A DNA stretch of 15,554 nucleotides. Source: Candidatus Falkowbacteria bacterium CG1_02_41_21. Its GTDB lineage: Bacteria; Patescibacteriota; Patescibacteriia; Patescibacteriales; UBA12465. Below are positions 1 through 8,023 of the stretch, one piece after another. A model generated the notes under the pieces. That model was not told where the DNA came from, searched no databases, and saw nothing but the letters and a program-made list of their open reading frames with translations. The stretch covers positions 1-15,554 of the forward strand of contig MNUV01000017.1 of assembly GCA_001871235.1 (NCBI GenBank). The letters run 5' to 3'. A program made the translations under genes and the position numbers. Numbering within the stretch: the stretch's first letter is position 1; each line of letters opens with the position of its first letter.

Positions 1-92
1 GCTTTAGGAATGTGGAAACCTATGTCCGCAAGCTGATTTTAGGCCTTTTACCCTTCGCAATGCTCTGGAGTTATACACACTTTTCGACGTAG
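1..92 (+). CDS. ISL3-family transposase, C-terminal fragment
   Basis: Reading from base 3, the frame runs through 29 codons to a TAG stop at 90-92. The visible peptide starts FRNVETYVRKLILGL. ISL3 transposases (IS204/IS1001/IS1096/IS1165 group) typically end in a motif of the type GFRNFENYRLR just after the catalytic DDE domain, and this fits well. The two bases before the frame (GC) could complete a glycine codon. The stop lies inside the terminal inverted repeat, so the coding region runs into the element end. The catalytic domain is upstream of the window. The fragment is probably cut by the window edge, not a broken gene, but intactness cannot be judged. Confidence 0.82.
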   Translation, partial: FRNVETYVRKLILGLLPFAMLWSYTHFST

Positions 93-96
93 AGCC
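71..96 (+). repeat. Right terminal inverted repeat of the ISL3-type element (26 bp)
   Basis: Bases 71-96 match the reverse complement of 15294-15319 without a mismatch, and identity ends at the next base on each side. Read inward from the element tip it starts GGCTCTACGTCGAAAAGTGT, similar to the GGCTCTT/GGTTCTT starts common in ISL3 ends. Bases 71-79 (TTATACACA) also fit the DnaA-box consensus TTWTNCACA. Confidence 0.9.
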
Positions 97-138
97 TACT
101 ATCGGCCGATGCTAAAAAGCCTTAATTTACTGGGTTTT

Positions 139-915
139 CTAACGCATGATATTTCTAATATTTCCCCTATTTTCCAGACTATTACCAGATTCTTCATCCT
201 GATTTAAATCATTATTTTTAAAATTACCAGCCGATTCTAAGAAATCATGTTCAACCGACCCCTTAACCGCTTGGGCTTTTCGCGCGCGCCGATGAAGTAA
301 TTTAATATTATACTTCTCTTCCGGAAAGATATAAATATAGGCCAGACCGAAAATCAAACTGAGCACCACCACCAAACCGAAGTTAATCAACAGATTCGGT
401 TGGTTGGGATAATTGGAAACTAATGGCTCGTCAATGACTGTGATTTTAACCGAGGAACCGATACCTTGATAATTGGAATTCTGGGTCATCAAAACATGAT
501 TAACCGCCAAAGCGATTTGCTTGGCTTGATAGGAGCTGGGATGATAAACGGAAATATTAATAACACCGGAATTCTCCACGCTCTTAGCGGAAACTGTCTT
601 TTGCCACAGCTTCATCTGTTTAATGGAATCACCTTTGAAATAACTCCGATCAATATTGAACCCGGCCTCTTTAACCAGGTTAAAGAATGAGTTGGAAGAA
701 ACGACTTGGGAGAAAAGACCGCTTAAATATTCCACCGAACGGGAAACGGCGAAAGGATCAACGCCGCTGGCGCCCTCTTGAATCACCAAGAGCTTGGAAC
801 TGGCGCTGTACTTGAAAGTCTGGAGTCCCGTAAAAATAGCTCCAAGCAGAAAGAAAATCAAGAAAAAAGAAATCAGCGTTTGTTTTTTTGATTTAATTAA
901 TTCATTAAATTCCAT
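139..915 (-). CDS. Wzz-like polysaccharide co-polymerase (chain-length determinant family)
   Basis: A 258-residue membrane protein with the layout of short co-polymerases (Wzz/CapA/YveK type): a cytoplasmic N-terminus, membrane helix 1 at about residues 12-33, an extracytoplasmic domain of about 140 residues, and membrane helix 2 at about 176-198. The segment EPLVSNYPNQPN (163-174) just before helix 2 matches the proline-rich motif of this family. Such proteins control the length of polysaccharide made by Wzy-type polymerases at the membrane. The charged tail of about 60 residues carries no Walker motif or tyrosine cluster, so there is no fused BY-kinase. The gene lies just downstream of the propeller gene but has its own extended -10 promoter after that gene's terminator. 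It ends 42 bp from the IS end at 96. No clear terminator is visible in that gap. The target glycan is unknown. Confidence 0.8.
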   Translation of the reverse strand: MEFNELIKSKKQTLISFFLIFFLLGAIFTGLQTFKYSASSKLLVIQEGASGVDPFAVSRSVEYLSGLFSQVVSSNSFFNLVKEAGFNIDRSYFKGDSIKQMKLWQKTVSAKSVENSGVINISVYHPSSYQAKQIALAVNHVLMTQNSNYQGIGSSVKITVIDEPLVSNYPNQPNLLINFGLVVVLSLIFGLAYIYIFPEEKYNIKLLHRRARKAQAVKGSVEHDFLESAGNFKNNDLNQDEESGNSLENRGNIRNIMR

Positions 916-977
916 AAAGTTAAAATTATGTCCTCTGATTAAGAGGCTAAATAATAAATAAAATCTAGACCCTATTT

Positions 978-986
978 ATTATACCA
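978..986 (-). promoter_or_regulatory. Extended -10 promoter of the Wzz-like gene
   Basis: On the minus strand TGG directly precedes a perfect TATAAT (983 down to 978). The -35 position, 17 bp upstream, holds only a weak TTTAAA. The TGn element would compensate. The predicted transcript starts near 971, leaving a leader of about 55 nt. It lies between the terminator of the upstream gene and the start codon at 915. Confidence 0.6.
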
Positions 987-1016
987 GAAAGCGAAGATTA
1001 TTTAAATATCCCTAAA

Positions 1017-1047
1017 GTAAAAGGCAGGTTCAACACCTGCCTTTTAC
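1017..1047 (-). terminator. Intrinsic terminator after the beta-propeller gene
   Basis: A perfect 13-bp inverted repeat (1017-1029 with 1035-1047) encloses a 5-nt loop, 14 bp past the stop codon at 1061. On the minus strand the 3' arm ends in CCTTTTAC followed by TTTA, so the U-tract is partly inside the stem. It may work in both directions. Confidence 0.8.
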
Positions 1048-1060
1048 GAGATTATCTTAA

Positions 1061-2413
1061 TTATTTAGTAGTAACAACTTCTAAACTGATGCTATAATTG
1101 AATTTGGACTGTTCACCCACCACTTTAATATCGGTTCTTTCCCGGGCGGTTACTGCCGAGCTGGTTCCAGCGCTGGCCATAGTCACAGCCGAAGCGGTAT
1201 TAAAAGCTTGGTTGGAGACTGCCGGCGCAACCAGGGTCTGCTTGAAACGGCCATTCTCATCGGCTTGAGCCGTAACCTTAGTATCTTTAACGGTAACGGT
1301 TAACTTCTCATTTGGGTAATAACCGCCGCCGGTTAAGTTGATTACGGAATTGGTCGGAGCGGCCACAGTATTCAAATGTAAAAATAAATTTTCTTTAACT
1401 TCCGGACGAGTATCTTCCCCGGCGCGAGCGTAAGCTAATTTATTCAATTTGTCATTTAGCACTAAGATGCTGGAGTTGTTGAAAACCACCACTTTATCAC
1501 CGGTGAAATTAGCCACCACTTTCAAGCCCATAGCCCAGCCCTCGGTTCCGGCGATACCGCCGGTCACTTGCGAGGCCAAAAGCTTCGTATTGGATTTTTC
1601 CAATTTGACGACGCCTAAACCGTTAGAGAAATAGATATATTCATTATTGGAAGAGGCGACATCATAACCCGGATTACCGGAATGATCAAAGGTAGATTTT
1701 AAAGCGCCATTTAAATCGAATTTCTTAGCGCTATAGTCATCAACCACATAAATCATCTGGTCGTAAGAATCAAAGTATAAACTGCGATTACCGGAAGCGC
1801 TGCGGTAATCAACATTAATATTTTTAGTTACCTTCCGAGCGGACCGGTCAAAAACGTTAATTTGATCTTTGGTAATATTAAAGATGTATTGGCTGGAACC
1901 GCCGGAGCTGATGTTATAAGGAATATCATTTTTAATATCATAAGAATCAACAATATCCATATTACGGTTAAAGACTTTGACGCCCCGAGCGGAGATAGTC
2001 ACGATATCATTACCGAACTTATCCACCCGACTATACCATTCCCAATAGCTATTAGTCGAAATCTTGACTAGACTCGGAGAGCTTAAATCAGAGATATCAT
2101 ATTTATATAAGGAATATCCGGAAATAGCATAGACGTATAAACGTCCGTCTTCCTGATTGAACTTTAAGTCAAAAAAACTATCATAAGTACCAAACCGAGA
2201 ATTATAGGGTTTGATATCCACGAACTTCACCAGCTTTTGGCCTTCCAACTTAAAGACCTCCAAGCTTTCGGAGTTAGCCGAACCGGTCACCACCACGTCA
2301 TTGTAGATAATGGCGTCGCCCGAGTAATAAGCCCGGACTTTAGTTTTAGCCGGAAGAGTAGTAGTTCCCACTACCACAATTATGATCAATAAAGCTAATA
2401 GTACTTTTTTCAT
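1061..2413 (-). CDS. Secreted beta-propeller protein with C-terminal Ig-like domain
   Basis: A 450-residue exported protein of unknown function. Residues 1-20 form a hydrophobic signal peptide or anchor (MKKVLLALLIIIVVVG). Residues of about 30-335 contain recurring beta-strand units of the kind DGRLYVYAI, GNDIVTISARGVKVFNR, DQMIYVVDDYSAKKFDLNG and EYIYFSNGLGVVKLEKS, typical of a beta-propeller. Residues of about 345-400 (GGGYYPNEKLTVTVKD, then ADENGRFKQTLVAP) resemble a bacterial Ig/IPT-like surface domain, followed by an alanine/serine/threonine-rich stretch. No catalytic signature was recognised. The gene stands alone between a near-consensus promoter and a strong terminator, so it is probably well expressed, possibly as a surface or adhesion protein. 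It sits between the Wzz-like gene and the polysaccharide operon, all on the same strand. Confidence 0.75.
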   Translation of the reverse strand: MKKVLLALLIIIVVVGTTTLPAKTKVRAYYSGDAIIYNDVVVTGSANSESLEVFKLEGQKLVKFVDIKPYNSRFGTYDSFFDLKFNQEDGRLYVYAISGYSLYKYDISDLSSPSLVKISTNSYWEWYSRVDKFGNDIVTISARGVKVFNRNMDIVDSYDIKNDIPYNISSGGSSQYIFNITKDQINVFDRSARKVTKNINVDYRSASGNRSLYFDSYDQMIYVVDDYSAKKFDLNGALKSTFDHSGNPGYDVASSNNEYIYFSNGLGVVKLEKSNTKLLASQVTGGIAGTEGWAMGLKVVANFTGDKVVVFNNSSILVLNDKLNKLAYARAGEDTRPEVKENLFLHLNTVAAPTNSVINLTGGGYYPNEKLTVTVKDTKVTAQADENGRFKQTLVAPAVSNQAFNTASAVTMASAGTSSAVTARERTDIKVVGEQSKFNYSISLEVVTTK

Positions 2414-2484
2414 ATTTGTATTGAATTTGAATGGATTTTTAATATTTTAAGATTAAAACCAAATAATTATTTATAACGCTTTCT

Positions 2485-2513
2485 ATTTTAGCATAAAGGA
2501 TAATATTTGTCAA
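2485..2513 (-). promoter_or_regulatory. Strong sigma-70-type promoter of the beta-propeller gene
   Basis: The minus strand carries TTGACA (2513-2508), a 17-bp spacer and TAAAAT (2490-2485). TGC stands directly before the -10, giving an extended -10 as well. The predicted start is near 2478, about 65 nt before the ATG at 2413. No riboswitch-like structure is obvious in the leader. Confidence 0.78.
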
Positions 2514-2531
2514 TACCTTAAGGCGATAATG

Positions 2532-2565
2532 AAAAATGCCCTAATTTTCAATAATTAAGGCATTT
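2532..2565 (-). terminator. Intrinsic terminator of the polysaccharide operon
   Basis: A 13-bp stem (2534-2546 with 2553-2565) has a 6-nt loop. In the minus-strand RNA the only non-Watson-Crick pair is a G-U wobble, whereas the plus-strand RNA would have an A-C mismatch, which supports minus-strand use. The stem runs into five T residues. It lies just after the GHL15 stop codon and ends the six-gene operon. Confidence 0.8.
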
Positions 2566-2581
2566 CTATAATTTTTATTCT

Positions 2582-4312
2582 TTACCATCTTGTCACCATC
2601 ACTTCCGCCAGTTTATCGCTATTCACATCAAACATGGTTAAGTCATAATAGTAGCGGTCGGCGGTGAATCCCAACCAAAACTCATTCAATAACTTCCCCC
2701 TCAAACTAAAAATTTTTAGTTGCGGCGCCCCATAAACCGGCAGAGCGGCTATTTCCATTTGCCCGTCTCCATTCATATCACCCAGAGCCACGCGAACGCC
2801 ACTCTTTAAATTATCAGGATAGGCTTTAAAAATTCCCACTAATTTATTTTTAGCATTATAAATTTTAATGGCCGCCGCCGTGCTGGTCGGACTGCCCTCA
2901 ACTCTGGTGCCGTTTAACATTACTGATCGATCTTTAATTTTAGAAACTTTATTATCCTTCTCCGGCCGGACCAATTCACCGTTTTTATAGGCATCGCTGC
3001 CCCATTGGTAGTTATTATAGATTTGCTCGCCCGAAGCGTTATAAACCTGATAACGATAATAATTCTTCAGGTAAATATTTTGCACCCCTAAAACTTTTTG
3101 GAGCACCAGAGCGTCGCGCGGACCAATGATCACTTCAGTTAATTCCCCACCGCTATTGACCACCGGATCTTGGGCGCCATAAATTTTCCGGTAACCGGCT
3201 TCAATCGCAAAACTCTGCTCCGATAAGGAATTGTTTAGCAGTACCATCCCATTCACGAAATCCCGGCGCCAAATATTATTGCTATTTTTGTCGCCCGTCA
3301 GCTGATAAGCGAGATTTAAAGCCCGCCCTAAAGAAAAATTATACTCATCATACCACCAAGTCTGGCCATGGTCATAAATACTATTGTCAAAAGAATCATA
3401 GACATCGTCAAACATCAGGGCGCTGGCCAAACCATAACGCATCTTGGAATAATTATCTTGGGGAGCATTGGTGGAGTTAAAGATATAGATATTAGGTCTG
3501 ACGTTATAATTCCTAATCGCCTGATAACTGCCAATGTTCCCCTGCCAAGTGCCGTCGGCTTCATACAGACTGGGAAAATCTTCAAACATCCGGCCGTTTA
3601 AATAAGGTTGATAGTCCTGAAAAGAGGAACTATTGGCCATCAGAATATAATCATAACCGACTCGGTTCCGAGTAGCCTGTAATATTTTTAAAACTCCGGC
3701 TTGCCAAGCTTGATCCAATTCACCGGCTGACTCCCGATAACCGTCACCATCCAGATCCACATTGCCATTATTGAGCCAACTGACGCTGTCCCAGAGATTA
3801 TCATAAAAAATACCATCCCACAGTCCGGAAGAGAGGATTTCTTCATCGATAAAACGCGGCAAGTAATCATTAAAACGCTCATTTTTATCTAATGGGGCGC
3901 TATCGGTAATATTAATCATCCAAGTCTGGTCCCAAAAACTAATTTTGAAATTGTCGGTATCGCGCAAATACCAACTCTCCGGTAACCGCGCAAACATTTT
4001 TTGCCGCAGCGTTACCTCGGGATGAATAGCGGTGTCATGCCTAATTTCCTGAGAACTGATATAAGCTAAAATAGTGACGTCCGGATTTAGCTGACGAATC
4101 CTTTTAATTAATTCCGGGTTATTAACCTGGTTTTTCATGTCTAAAATTAACAGGTCATAGCGCGCCAGTCTCTCGGTGTCGGTCGGCGTTAAATTCCACC
4201 GCAAAAAAGCATTGGCGGTTTTAGGATTCTTGACGCTCAAGTTGGCGCTATAAGCTTGAGCAGTTAGGGGCAATAGGAATAAAAGGCCCAGAAGTAAAAT
4301 TAATTTTTTCAT
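2582..4312 (-). CDS. Secreted GHL15-type predicted glycoside hydrolase with FG-GAP-like C-terminus
   Basis: A 576-residue exported protein. Residues 1-20 form a classic signal peptide ending AQA. Residues of about 35-340 look like a TIM-barrel hydrolase of the hypothetical glycosyl hydrolase family 15 group (GHL15): LDMKNQ (57-62), ILAYISSQE (81-89), DGIFYDNLWDS (166-176, a likely catalytic Asp at 171), ILMANSSS (223-230) and FEDFPSLYE (243-251, Glu 244). A calcium-loop-like DLDGDGYRE sits at 186-194. The C-terminus has two FG-GAP/dockerin-like loops, GDMNGDGQMEIA (511-522) and FDVNSDKLAEVMV (561-573), probably cation-stabilised. It would cut or remodel glycans outside the membrane, but its substrate is unknown. 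It is the last gene of the operon and overlaps the upstream glycosyltransferase by 4 nt (ATGA), so it is probably translationally coupled. Family assignment is by recognition only. Confidence 0.75.
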   Translation of the reverse strand: MKKLILLLGLLFLLPLTAQAYSANLSVKNPKTANAFLRWNLTPTDTERLARYDLLILDMKNQVNNPELIKRIRQLNPDVTILAYISSQEIRHDTAIHPEVTLRQKMFARLPESWYLRDTDNFKISFWDQTWMINITDSAPLDKNERFNDYLPRFIDEEILSSGLWDGIFYDNLWDSVSWLNNGNVDLDGDGYRESAGELDQAWQAGVLKILQATRNRVGYDYILMANSSSFQDYQPYLNGRMFEDFPSLYEADGTWQGNIGSYQAIRNYNVRPNIYIFNSTNAPQDNYSKMRYGLASALMFDDVYDSFDNSIYDHGQTWWYDEYNFSLGRALNLAYQLTGDKNSNNIWRRDFVNGMVLLNNSLSEQSFAIEAGYRKIYGAQDPVVNSGGELTEVIIGPRDALVLQKVLGVQNIYLKNYYRYQVYNASGEQIYNNYQWGSDAYKNGELVRPEKDNKVSKIKDRSVMLNGTRVEGSPTSTAAAIKIYNAKNKLVGIFKAYPDNLKSGVRVALGDMNGDGQMEIAALPVYGAPQLKIFSLRGKLLNEFWLGFTADRYYYDLTMFDVNSDKLAEVMVTRW

Positions 4313-5535
4313 ACTTTTTTTATAAACCTCTGATAGATTTCCAATAACCTATTATAATGTTTCTCCAGAGTTAAGTCAACGACCGTGGCCTGGGCGGCCG
4401 AACCGATTTGGGCCAGATTATAATCATTGAGAGCCATAATCTTTTCCGCCAGATCAGCCGAATTACCGTTCTCAAATAAAAATCCGGTCTCGCCCGAAGT
4501 AATTAATTCCGGCAGACCGCCGGTTCGGGAAGCGATAACCGCCTTACCCAGAGCCAGAGATTCCAAAAGCACAAACGGCATATTCTCGGCCCAGACCGAA
4601 GGAATAATAATAGCCTTAGCCGACAAAATTATCTCTTCTAACTCCGAGCCGTATTTAGCTCCTAAAAATTCAACTAATCCTTCCAACCCCAAAGACTTGA
4701 CGCTGTCTTTGAGCTGATCTTCCTCCGGGCCGACTCCGACGATTTTCAAACGGGGCGTATTCGGTACTAGCCTTAAAGCCTCTAGCAAGATATTAATTCC
4801 CTTTTCAAACGACAAACGGCCGTAGTAAAGCAGATAATCTTCCATTTTGACTTCTTTTTTCTCCAATTTTGCTTGATCAATAAAATTATATAAAACTTCA
4901 ACTTTGGCCTCTGGGATTCCGAAACTAACCACCGTCTCTTTCATAAAAGCGCTGGGGGCGAGATAGAGGCTAACAGTTTTTTCGTAAATTTTCCAAACCC
5001 GATGATGCCAGAACATTTCAAGCGCCACCAAAGCGCTCTTGAGCCACGAGCCCTGAAAGCAGCGATGTTTAATCGCTTGGCAATATCGCTGCTTCCGACA
5101 GCGATAACAAATCTGGTTATCCACGAATAATTGATAGTTGGGACAAACCAGCTTATAATCATGCAAATGCATCACCACCGGAATCCGATATTTTCTAGCC
5201 ACCGCCAAAATGGAGGGCGACAATTGATGATAGATATTATGGATATGAATGATATCCGGACGAAAATCGTCAACCAATTTCTTGAACTTCCTCTTGGCTT
5301 CCAGGCTATAAATAATCCGGCCCGGAGCCAGCAATTTGTCGCGCCACTTAGATTCATTGAAACTGATGCGGGACACAAAATATTTTGACCACGGACTGGG
5401 CAAGTTCTTGGGATGATTCATGGAAAAAACGGCCACTTCGTGTCCGAGTTGGCGCAAGGCTTCACTGATATCTAAGAAATATTTTTCCGCTCCGCCCCGG
5501 AGATAATGAAATTTATTAACTTGGAGTATTTTCAT
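4309..5535 (-). CDS. GT4-family glycosyltransferase with a cysteine cluster
   Basis: A 408-residue GT-B fold enzyme of family GT4 that would transfer a sugar from a nucleotide donor to a lipid-linked acceptor on the cytoplasmic face. The N-terminal acceptor domain shows FHYLRGGAEKYFLDISEAL (9-27), with the usual glycine-rich loop, and DIIHIHN (94-100). The C-terminal donor domain shows YYGRLSFEKGINILLEAL (237-254), IVGVGPEEDQL (265-275) and the EX7E motif with Glu 317 and Glu 325, followed by GLPELI. Five cysteines (131, 143, 146, 152, 159) form a possible metal-binding insertion in the acceptor domain, seen in some GT4 subfamilies. The start is supported by the first beta strand MKILQVNKF. 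It lies 3 nt from the second glycosyltransferase and overlaps the GHL15 gene. Sugar specificity cannot be read from the sequence. Confidence 0.9.
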   Translation of the reverse strand: MKILQVNKFHYLRGGAEKYFLDISEALRQLGHEVAVFSMNHPKNLPSPWSKYFVSRISFNESKWRDKLLAPGRIIYSLEAKRKFKKLVDDFRPDIIHIHNIYHQLSPSILAVARKYRIPVVMHLHDYKLVCPNYQLFVDNQICYRCRKQRYCQAIKHRCFQGSWLKSALVALEMFWHHRVWKIYEKTVSLYLAPSAFMKETVVSFGIPEAKVEVLYNFIDQAKLEKKEVKMEDYLLYYGRLSFEKGINILLEALRLVPNTPRLKIVGVGPEEDQLKDSVKSLGLEGLVEFLGAKYGSELEEIILSAKAIIIPSVWAENMPFVLLESLALGKAVIASRTGGLPELITSGETGFLFENGNSADLAEKIMALNDYNLAQIGSAAQATVVDLTLEKHYNRLLEIYQRFIKKV

Positions 5536-5538
5536 AAA

Positions 5539-6636
5539 TTATTTGGCTGATAATAAATTTAAATATAAATCTTGATACTGTTTGGCGATGATTTTAATAT
5601 CAAAACGAGCTTGAACCGTCGCTTGTAAATTTTTTCCCAAGATTGACAATTCCGGTTTGGCGCTACTGGCCATAATCTGTTTTAACTTCACCACTAAGTC
5701 CGGACGATCATTGGAATTAAATAAAATTCCCGTTTGGCCGTCTCTGATAACCTCGCGAATTCCATCCACCCGAGAAGCCAGAACCGGCAATGCGGCGAGT
5801 CCCGCTTCAAGCAGCGCCAAGCCCAAACCTTCCCAGAGCGAAGGCAAAACAAAAATGTCCAAACCGGCCAAAAAGCCTTTGATATCCGCCCTTAAACCGA
5901 GCAATTTAACGCGGCCGGTTAAACCCAGCTCGCTAGTTCTCCGCTCTAAATCACCCCGAAGTTCACCCTCGCCGACTAAGCGCAGTTCCCAATTATAATC
6001 CTTCAATTCCGCCAGAGCTTCAATTAATAACGAATAATTTTTCTGAGCGGTTAAGCGCCCGACCGAACCGAAGATAATCTTATCACTTTTCGGCCGGGGC
6101 TCGGTCAACAAAAATTTACCGGTCTCCAAACCATTATAAATCAATTCCATTTTAGTTTCCGGTAGGCCATAGCGCTTCAGGGCATCGGCTTTGACCGCCT
6201 GAGAAATCGCCACTATTTTAGCGGCGAACTTGGCCGTCCAAGTTTTTAGACAGCGGATCAAACCGGATTCCCCGATTTGCACATTTTGCTCGGTGGACAC
6301 AATTACCGGCACCGCGAGCATCCGAGCCGCCAGCCGGCCGTAAATATCCCCGCCCAATTGGGTATGGACAATGTCCGGTTTCAGCTTCTTGACAACTCGG
6401 TATAATTTAAAAAAATTAATCGGATCAAATTTAAACCGCTTCCTTAAAATAATTAAGTCTATTCCCGCTTGACGCGCTGCCGCCTCAAAAAATCCGCCAT
6501 GGCTGAACAGGACCAAAGTGGGAGAAAATAAGTTCTGATCCAAGTTCCGGATTAAGTCTAGAATAAAACGCTCCGCCCCGCCGGCGTCCAGGGAGGGCAT
6601 AATATAGACTATCTTTTTCTGGTTATTGGTATTCAC
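5539..6636 (-). CDS. GT4-family glycosyltransferase
   Basis: A 365-residue GT4 enzyme without the cysteine insertion of its neighbour. Visible motifs are IMPSLDAGGAERFILDLI (12-29), KPDIVHTQLGG (86-96), GSVGRLTAQKNYSLLIEAL (190-208), LVGEGELR (220-227) and the EX7E pair Glu 269 and Glu 277 in WEGLGLALLEAGL, then VDGIREVI. It probably adds one residue of the same glycan, acting on the inner membrane face. The start is GTG at 6636. The first inner ATG (residue 13) would remove the first Rossmann strand, so GTG is preferred. No Shine-Dalgarno sequence is visible. It is 7 nt after the O-antigen ligase gene and 3 nt before the next glycosyltransferase. Confidence 0.9.
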   Translation of the reverse strand: MNTNNQKKIVYIMPSLDAGGAERFILDLIRNLDQNLFSPTLVLFSHGGFFEAAARQAGIDLIILRKRFKFDPINFFKLYRVVKKLKPDIVHTQLGGDIYGRLAARMLAVPVIVSTEQNVQIGESGLIRCLKTWTAKFAAKIVAISQAVKADALKRYGLPETKMELIYNGLETGKFLLTEPRPKSDKIIFGSVGRLTAQKNYSLLIEALAELKDYNWELRLVGEGELRGDLERRTSELGLTGRVKLLGLRADIKGFLAGLDIFVLPSLWEGLGLALLEAGLAALPVLASRVDGIREVIRDGQTGILFNSNDRPDLVVKLKQIMASSAKPELSILGKNLQATVQARFDIKIIAKQYQDLYLNLLSAK

Positions 6637-6643
6637 AAAATTA

Positions 6644-8023
6644 TTATTTAACGATTAGATTTCTTTTTTGGACATACTTCTGTTTCAATAAATTCATCCC
6701 GGCGAGCGCTACGGCGATAGGCACCCACAACTTACCCTTGTAATAAGAAGTGTTAAACCATTGATAAATGAAGCCGCCTAAAACCGCCACCGTGAGGGGC
6801 AAGAGCAATTGCGCCTCCCGCTTATAAATCTTTAACGCCCGATATAAATTCCAAAAAATTAACCCGACAAATAAAGCGAAAGCCGCCGTTCCCAAAGATC
6901 CCACTTCCGCTATCAACTTCTGCCAGACGCCGTGAGAATCCAGCGGGTCGCCATACTTGGCCGTAAACCGAACATTATTCTCCACTAGAGTGACAAAAGT
7001 CCCCGGCCCGTAACCGACCAGCGGCTGGGCCGCCAGAGCGCGCCAGGCAATCTGCGTCAGCAATAAACGATTTTCCGTGGAGCTCACATTTTCCGCCTGC
7101 AAGCGATCCATGCGGATAATAAACGGCACCAAAACCATCGTGGCCACCACGAGCGCCAAGATAATATTTTTGGAATTCCATTGTTTCCGTTTCAGATAAA
7201 CCGTATCCAGGAATAAATAAACGGCGGAACTGACACCCAGCACAATCCAAGCGGTGCGCGAAAAAGTTCCGATGGTCACTGCCAGCAAAAATAAAAATAA
7301 AATATTGATAAAACGATTGAGTCGCAATGATTTGGACCAATGTTTCAAAGACAGAACTAGAAAAGAAATAATTACCAAAAATTCCGCCATCAGATTGTGA
7401 TTCTCTCCGACCGGATAAATTCCGAATAAAGCCGTCGGTTGAATCCGAAAAAAATCATTGTACCAATCTTGATAAGTCAGAGACACTAAACCCATGATGG
7501 CCAAGCCCACGCCGGATAAAGTTAAAGCGATAATGGTATTTTTCAAAACCCGACCGTCTTTGATGATATTATAAGGGACGGCCAAATAGGCGACATAAAA
7601 GAATAATAGCCAGCGGATGGCATACCACGCCGCCGACAAAATATAATGGCTGAATAAGCTGGAAATGGCCGCAGCGATAATAAAAATTAAAAACGGCTGC
7701 CATAAAGGCAACTTAATCTTCCGCCAAATATTTTGGCCCCGACAGAAAGAATAGGAGTGATGTAAGACAAAGGCCACCACTAACAATAAAGCGATAATTT
7801 CCACGAAGGAAACGCTCAAAGAGTTCCAAGTAAAATTCCAATTGATCAGAGGCAAGGAGAAGGCCAAAATATAAAGACCCCAATCCAACCGGATGGAGAA
7901 TATCAATAAAACCAAGAGCACTCCGCCGCCAATAGCTACCGGAAGTAAATAAGACCCGACCAGCCACAAGGCGGCCAGGAGCACTACAGCGGAAAATATT
8001 AACCAATTAGATTTTAATTTCAT
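6644..8023 (-). CDS. O-antigen ligase/polymerase-like membrane protein (Wzy_C type)
   Basis: A 459-residue polytopic protein with roughly 10-12 hydrophobic helices. The family signature is visible: GTFSRTAWI (252-260), a periplasmic loop with ENRLLLTQIAWRAL (317-330), GYGPGTF (337-343), then DSHGVWQKLIAEVGSLG (362-378), where His 363 takes the place of the usual conserved HN histidine. WaaL/Wzy_C proteins join or transfer undecaprenol-linked glycan on the outer face of the cytoplasmic membrane. Sequence alone does not separate polymerase (Wzy) from ligase (WaaL or protein O-glycosyltransferase). In a cell that probably lacks lipopolysaccharide, polymerase or protein glycosylation is more plausible. 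The gene overlaps the DUF4012 gene by 4 nt (ATGA) and precedes two GT4 genes. Confidence 0.85.
   Translation of the reverse strand: MKLKSNWLIFSAVVLLAALWLVGSYLLPVAIGGGVLLVLLIFSIRLDWGLYILAFSLPLINWNFTWNSLSVSFVEIIALLLVVAFVLHHSYSFCRGQNIWRKIKLPLWQPFLIFIIAAAISSLFSHYILSAAWYAIRWLLFFYVAYLAVPYNIIKDGRVLKNTIIALTLSGVGLAIMGLVSLTYQDWYNDFFRIQPTALFGIYPVGENHNLMAEFLVIISFLVLSLKHWSKSLRLNRFINILFLFLLAVTIGTFSRTAWIVLGVSSAVYLFLDTVYLKRKQWNSKNIILALVVATMVLVPFIIRMDRLQAENVSSTENRLLLTQIAWRALAAQPLVGYGPGTFVTLVENNVRFTAKYGDPLDSHGVWQKLIAEVGSLGTAAFALFVGLIFWNLYRALKIYKREAQLLLPLTVAVLGGFIYQWFNTSYYKGKLWVPIAVALAGMNLLKQKYVQKRNLIVK

Larger units (their letters stand above)
1..96 (+). mobile_element. Right end of an ISL3-family insertion sequence
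   Basis: This is the terminal part of an insertion sequence cut by the window edge. It holds the last codons of a transposase and a right terminal inverted repeat at 71-96. The repeat is the exact reverse complement of 15294-15319, where an element in the same orientation begins. The element end is therefore placed at 96, because identity stops there on both sides. ISL3 elements normally make an 8-bp target duplication. The outer flank here would be 97-104 (TACTATCG), but the other flank of this copy is outside the window, so this cannot be tested. Confidence 0.88.

Noticed and set aside
101..110. Perfect palindrome ATCGGCCGAT 4 bp outside the IS end, as a target or regulatory site
   Set aside because: Ten bases only, no T-tract, no second copy, and the other flank of this IS is not visible, so chance cannot be excluded.
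4941..5388. Several open frames of 68-85 codons on both strands within the first glycosyltransferase gene
   Set aside because: They lie wholly inside a complete GT4 gene with intact motifs and show no protein features of their own.
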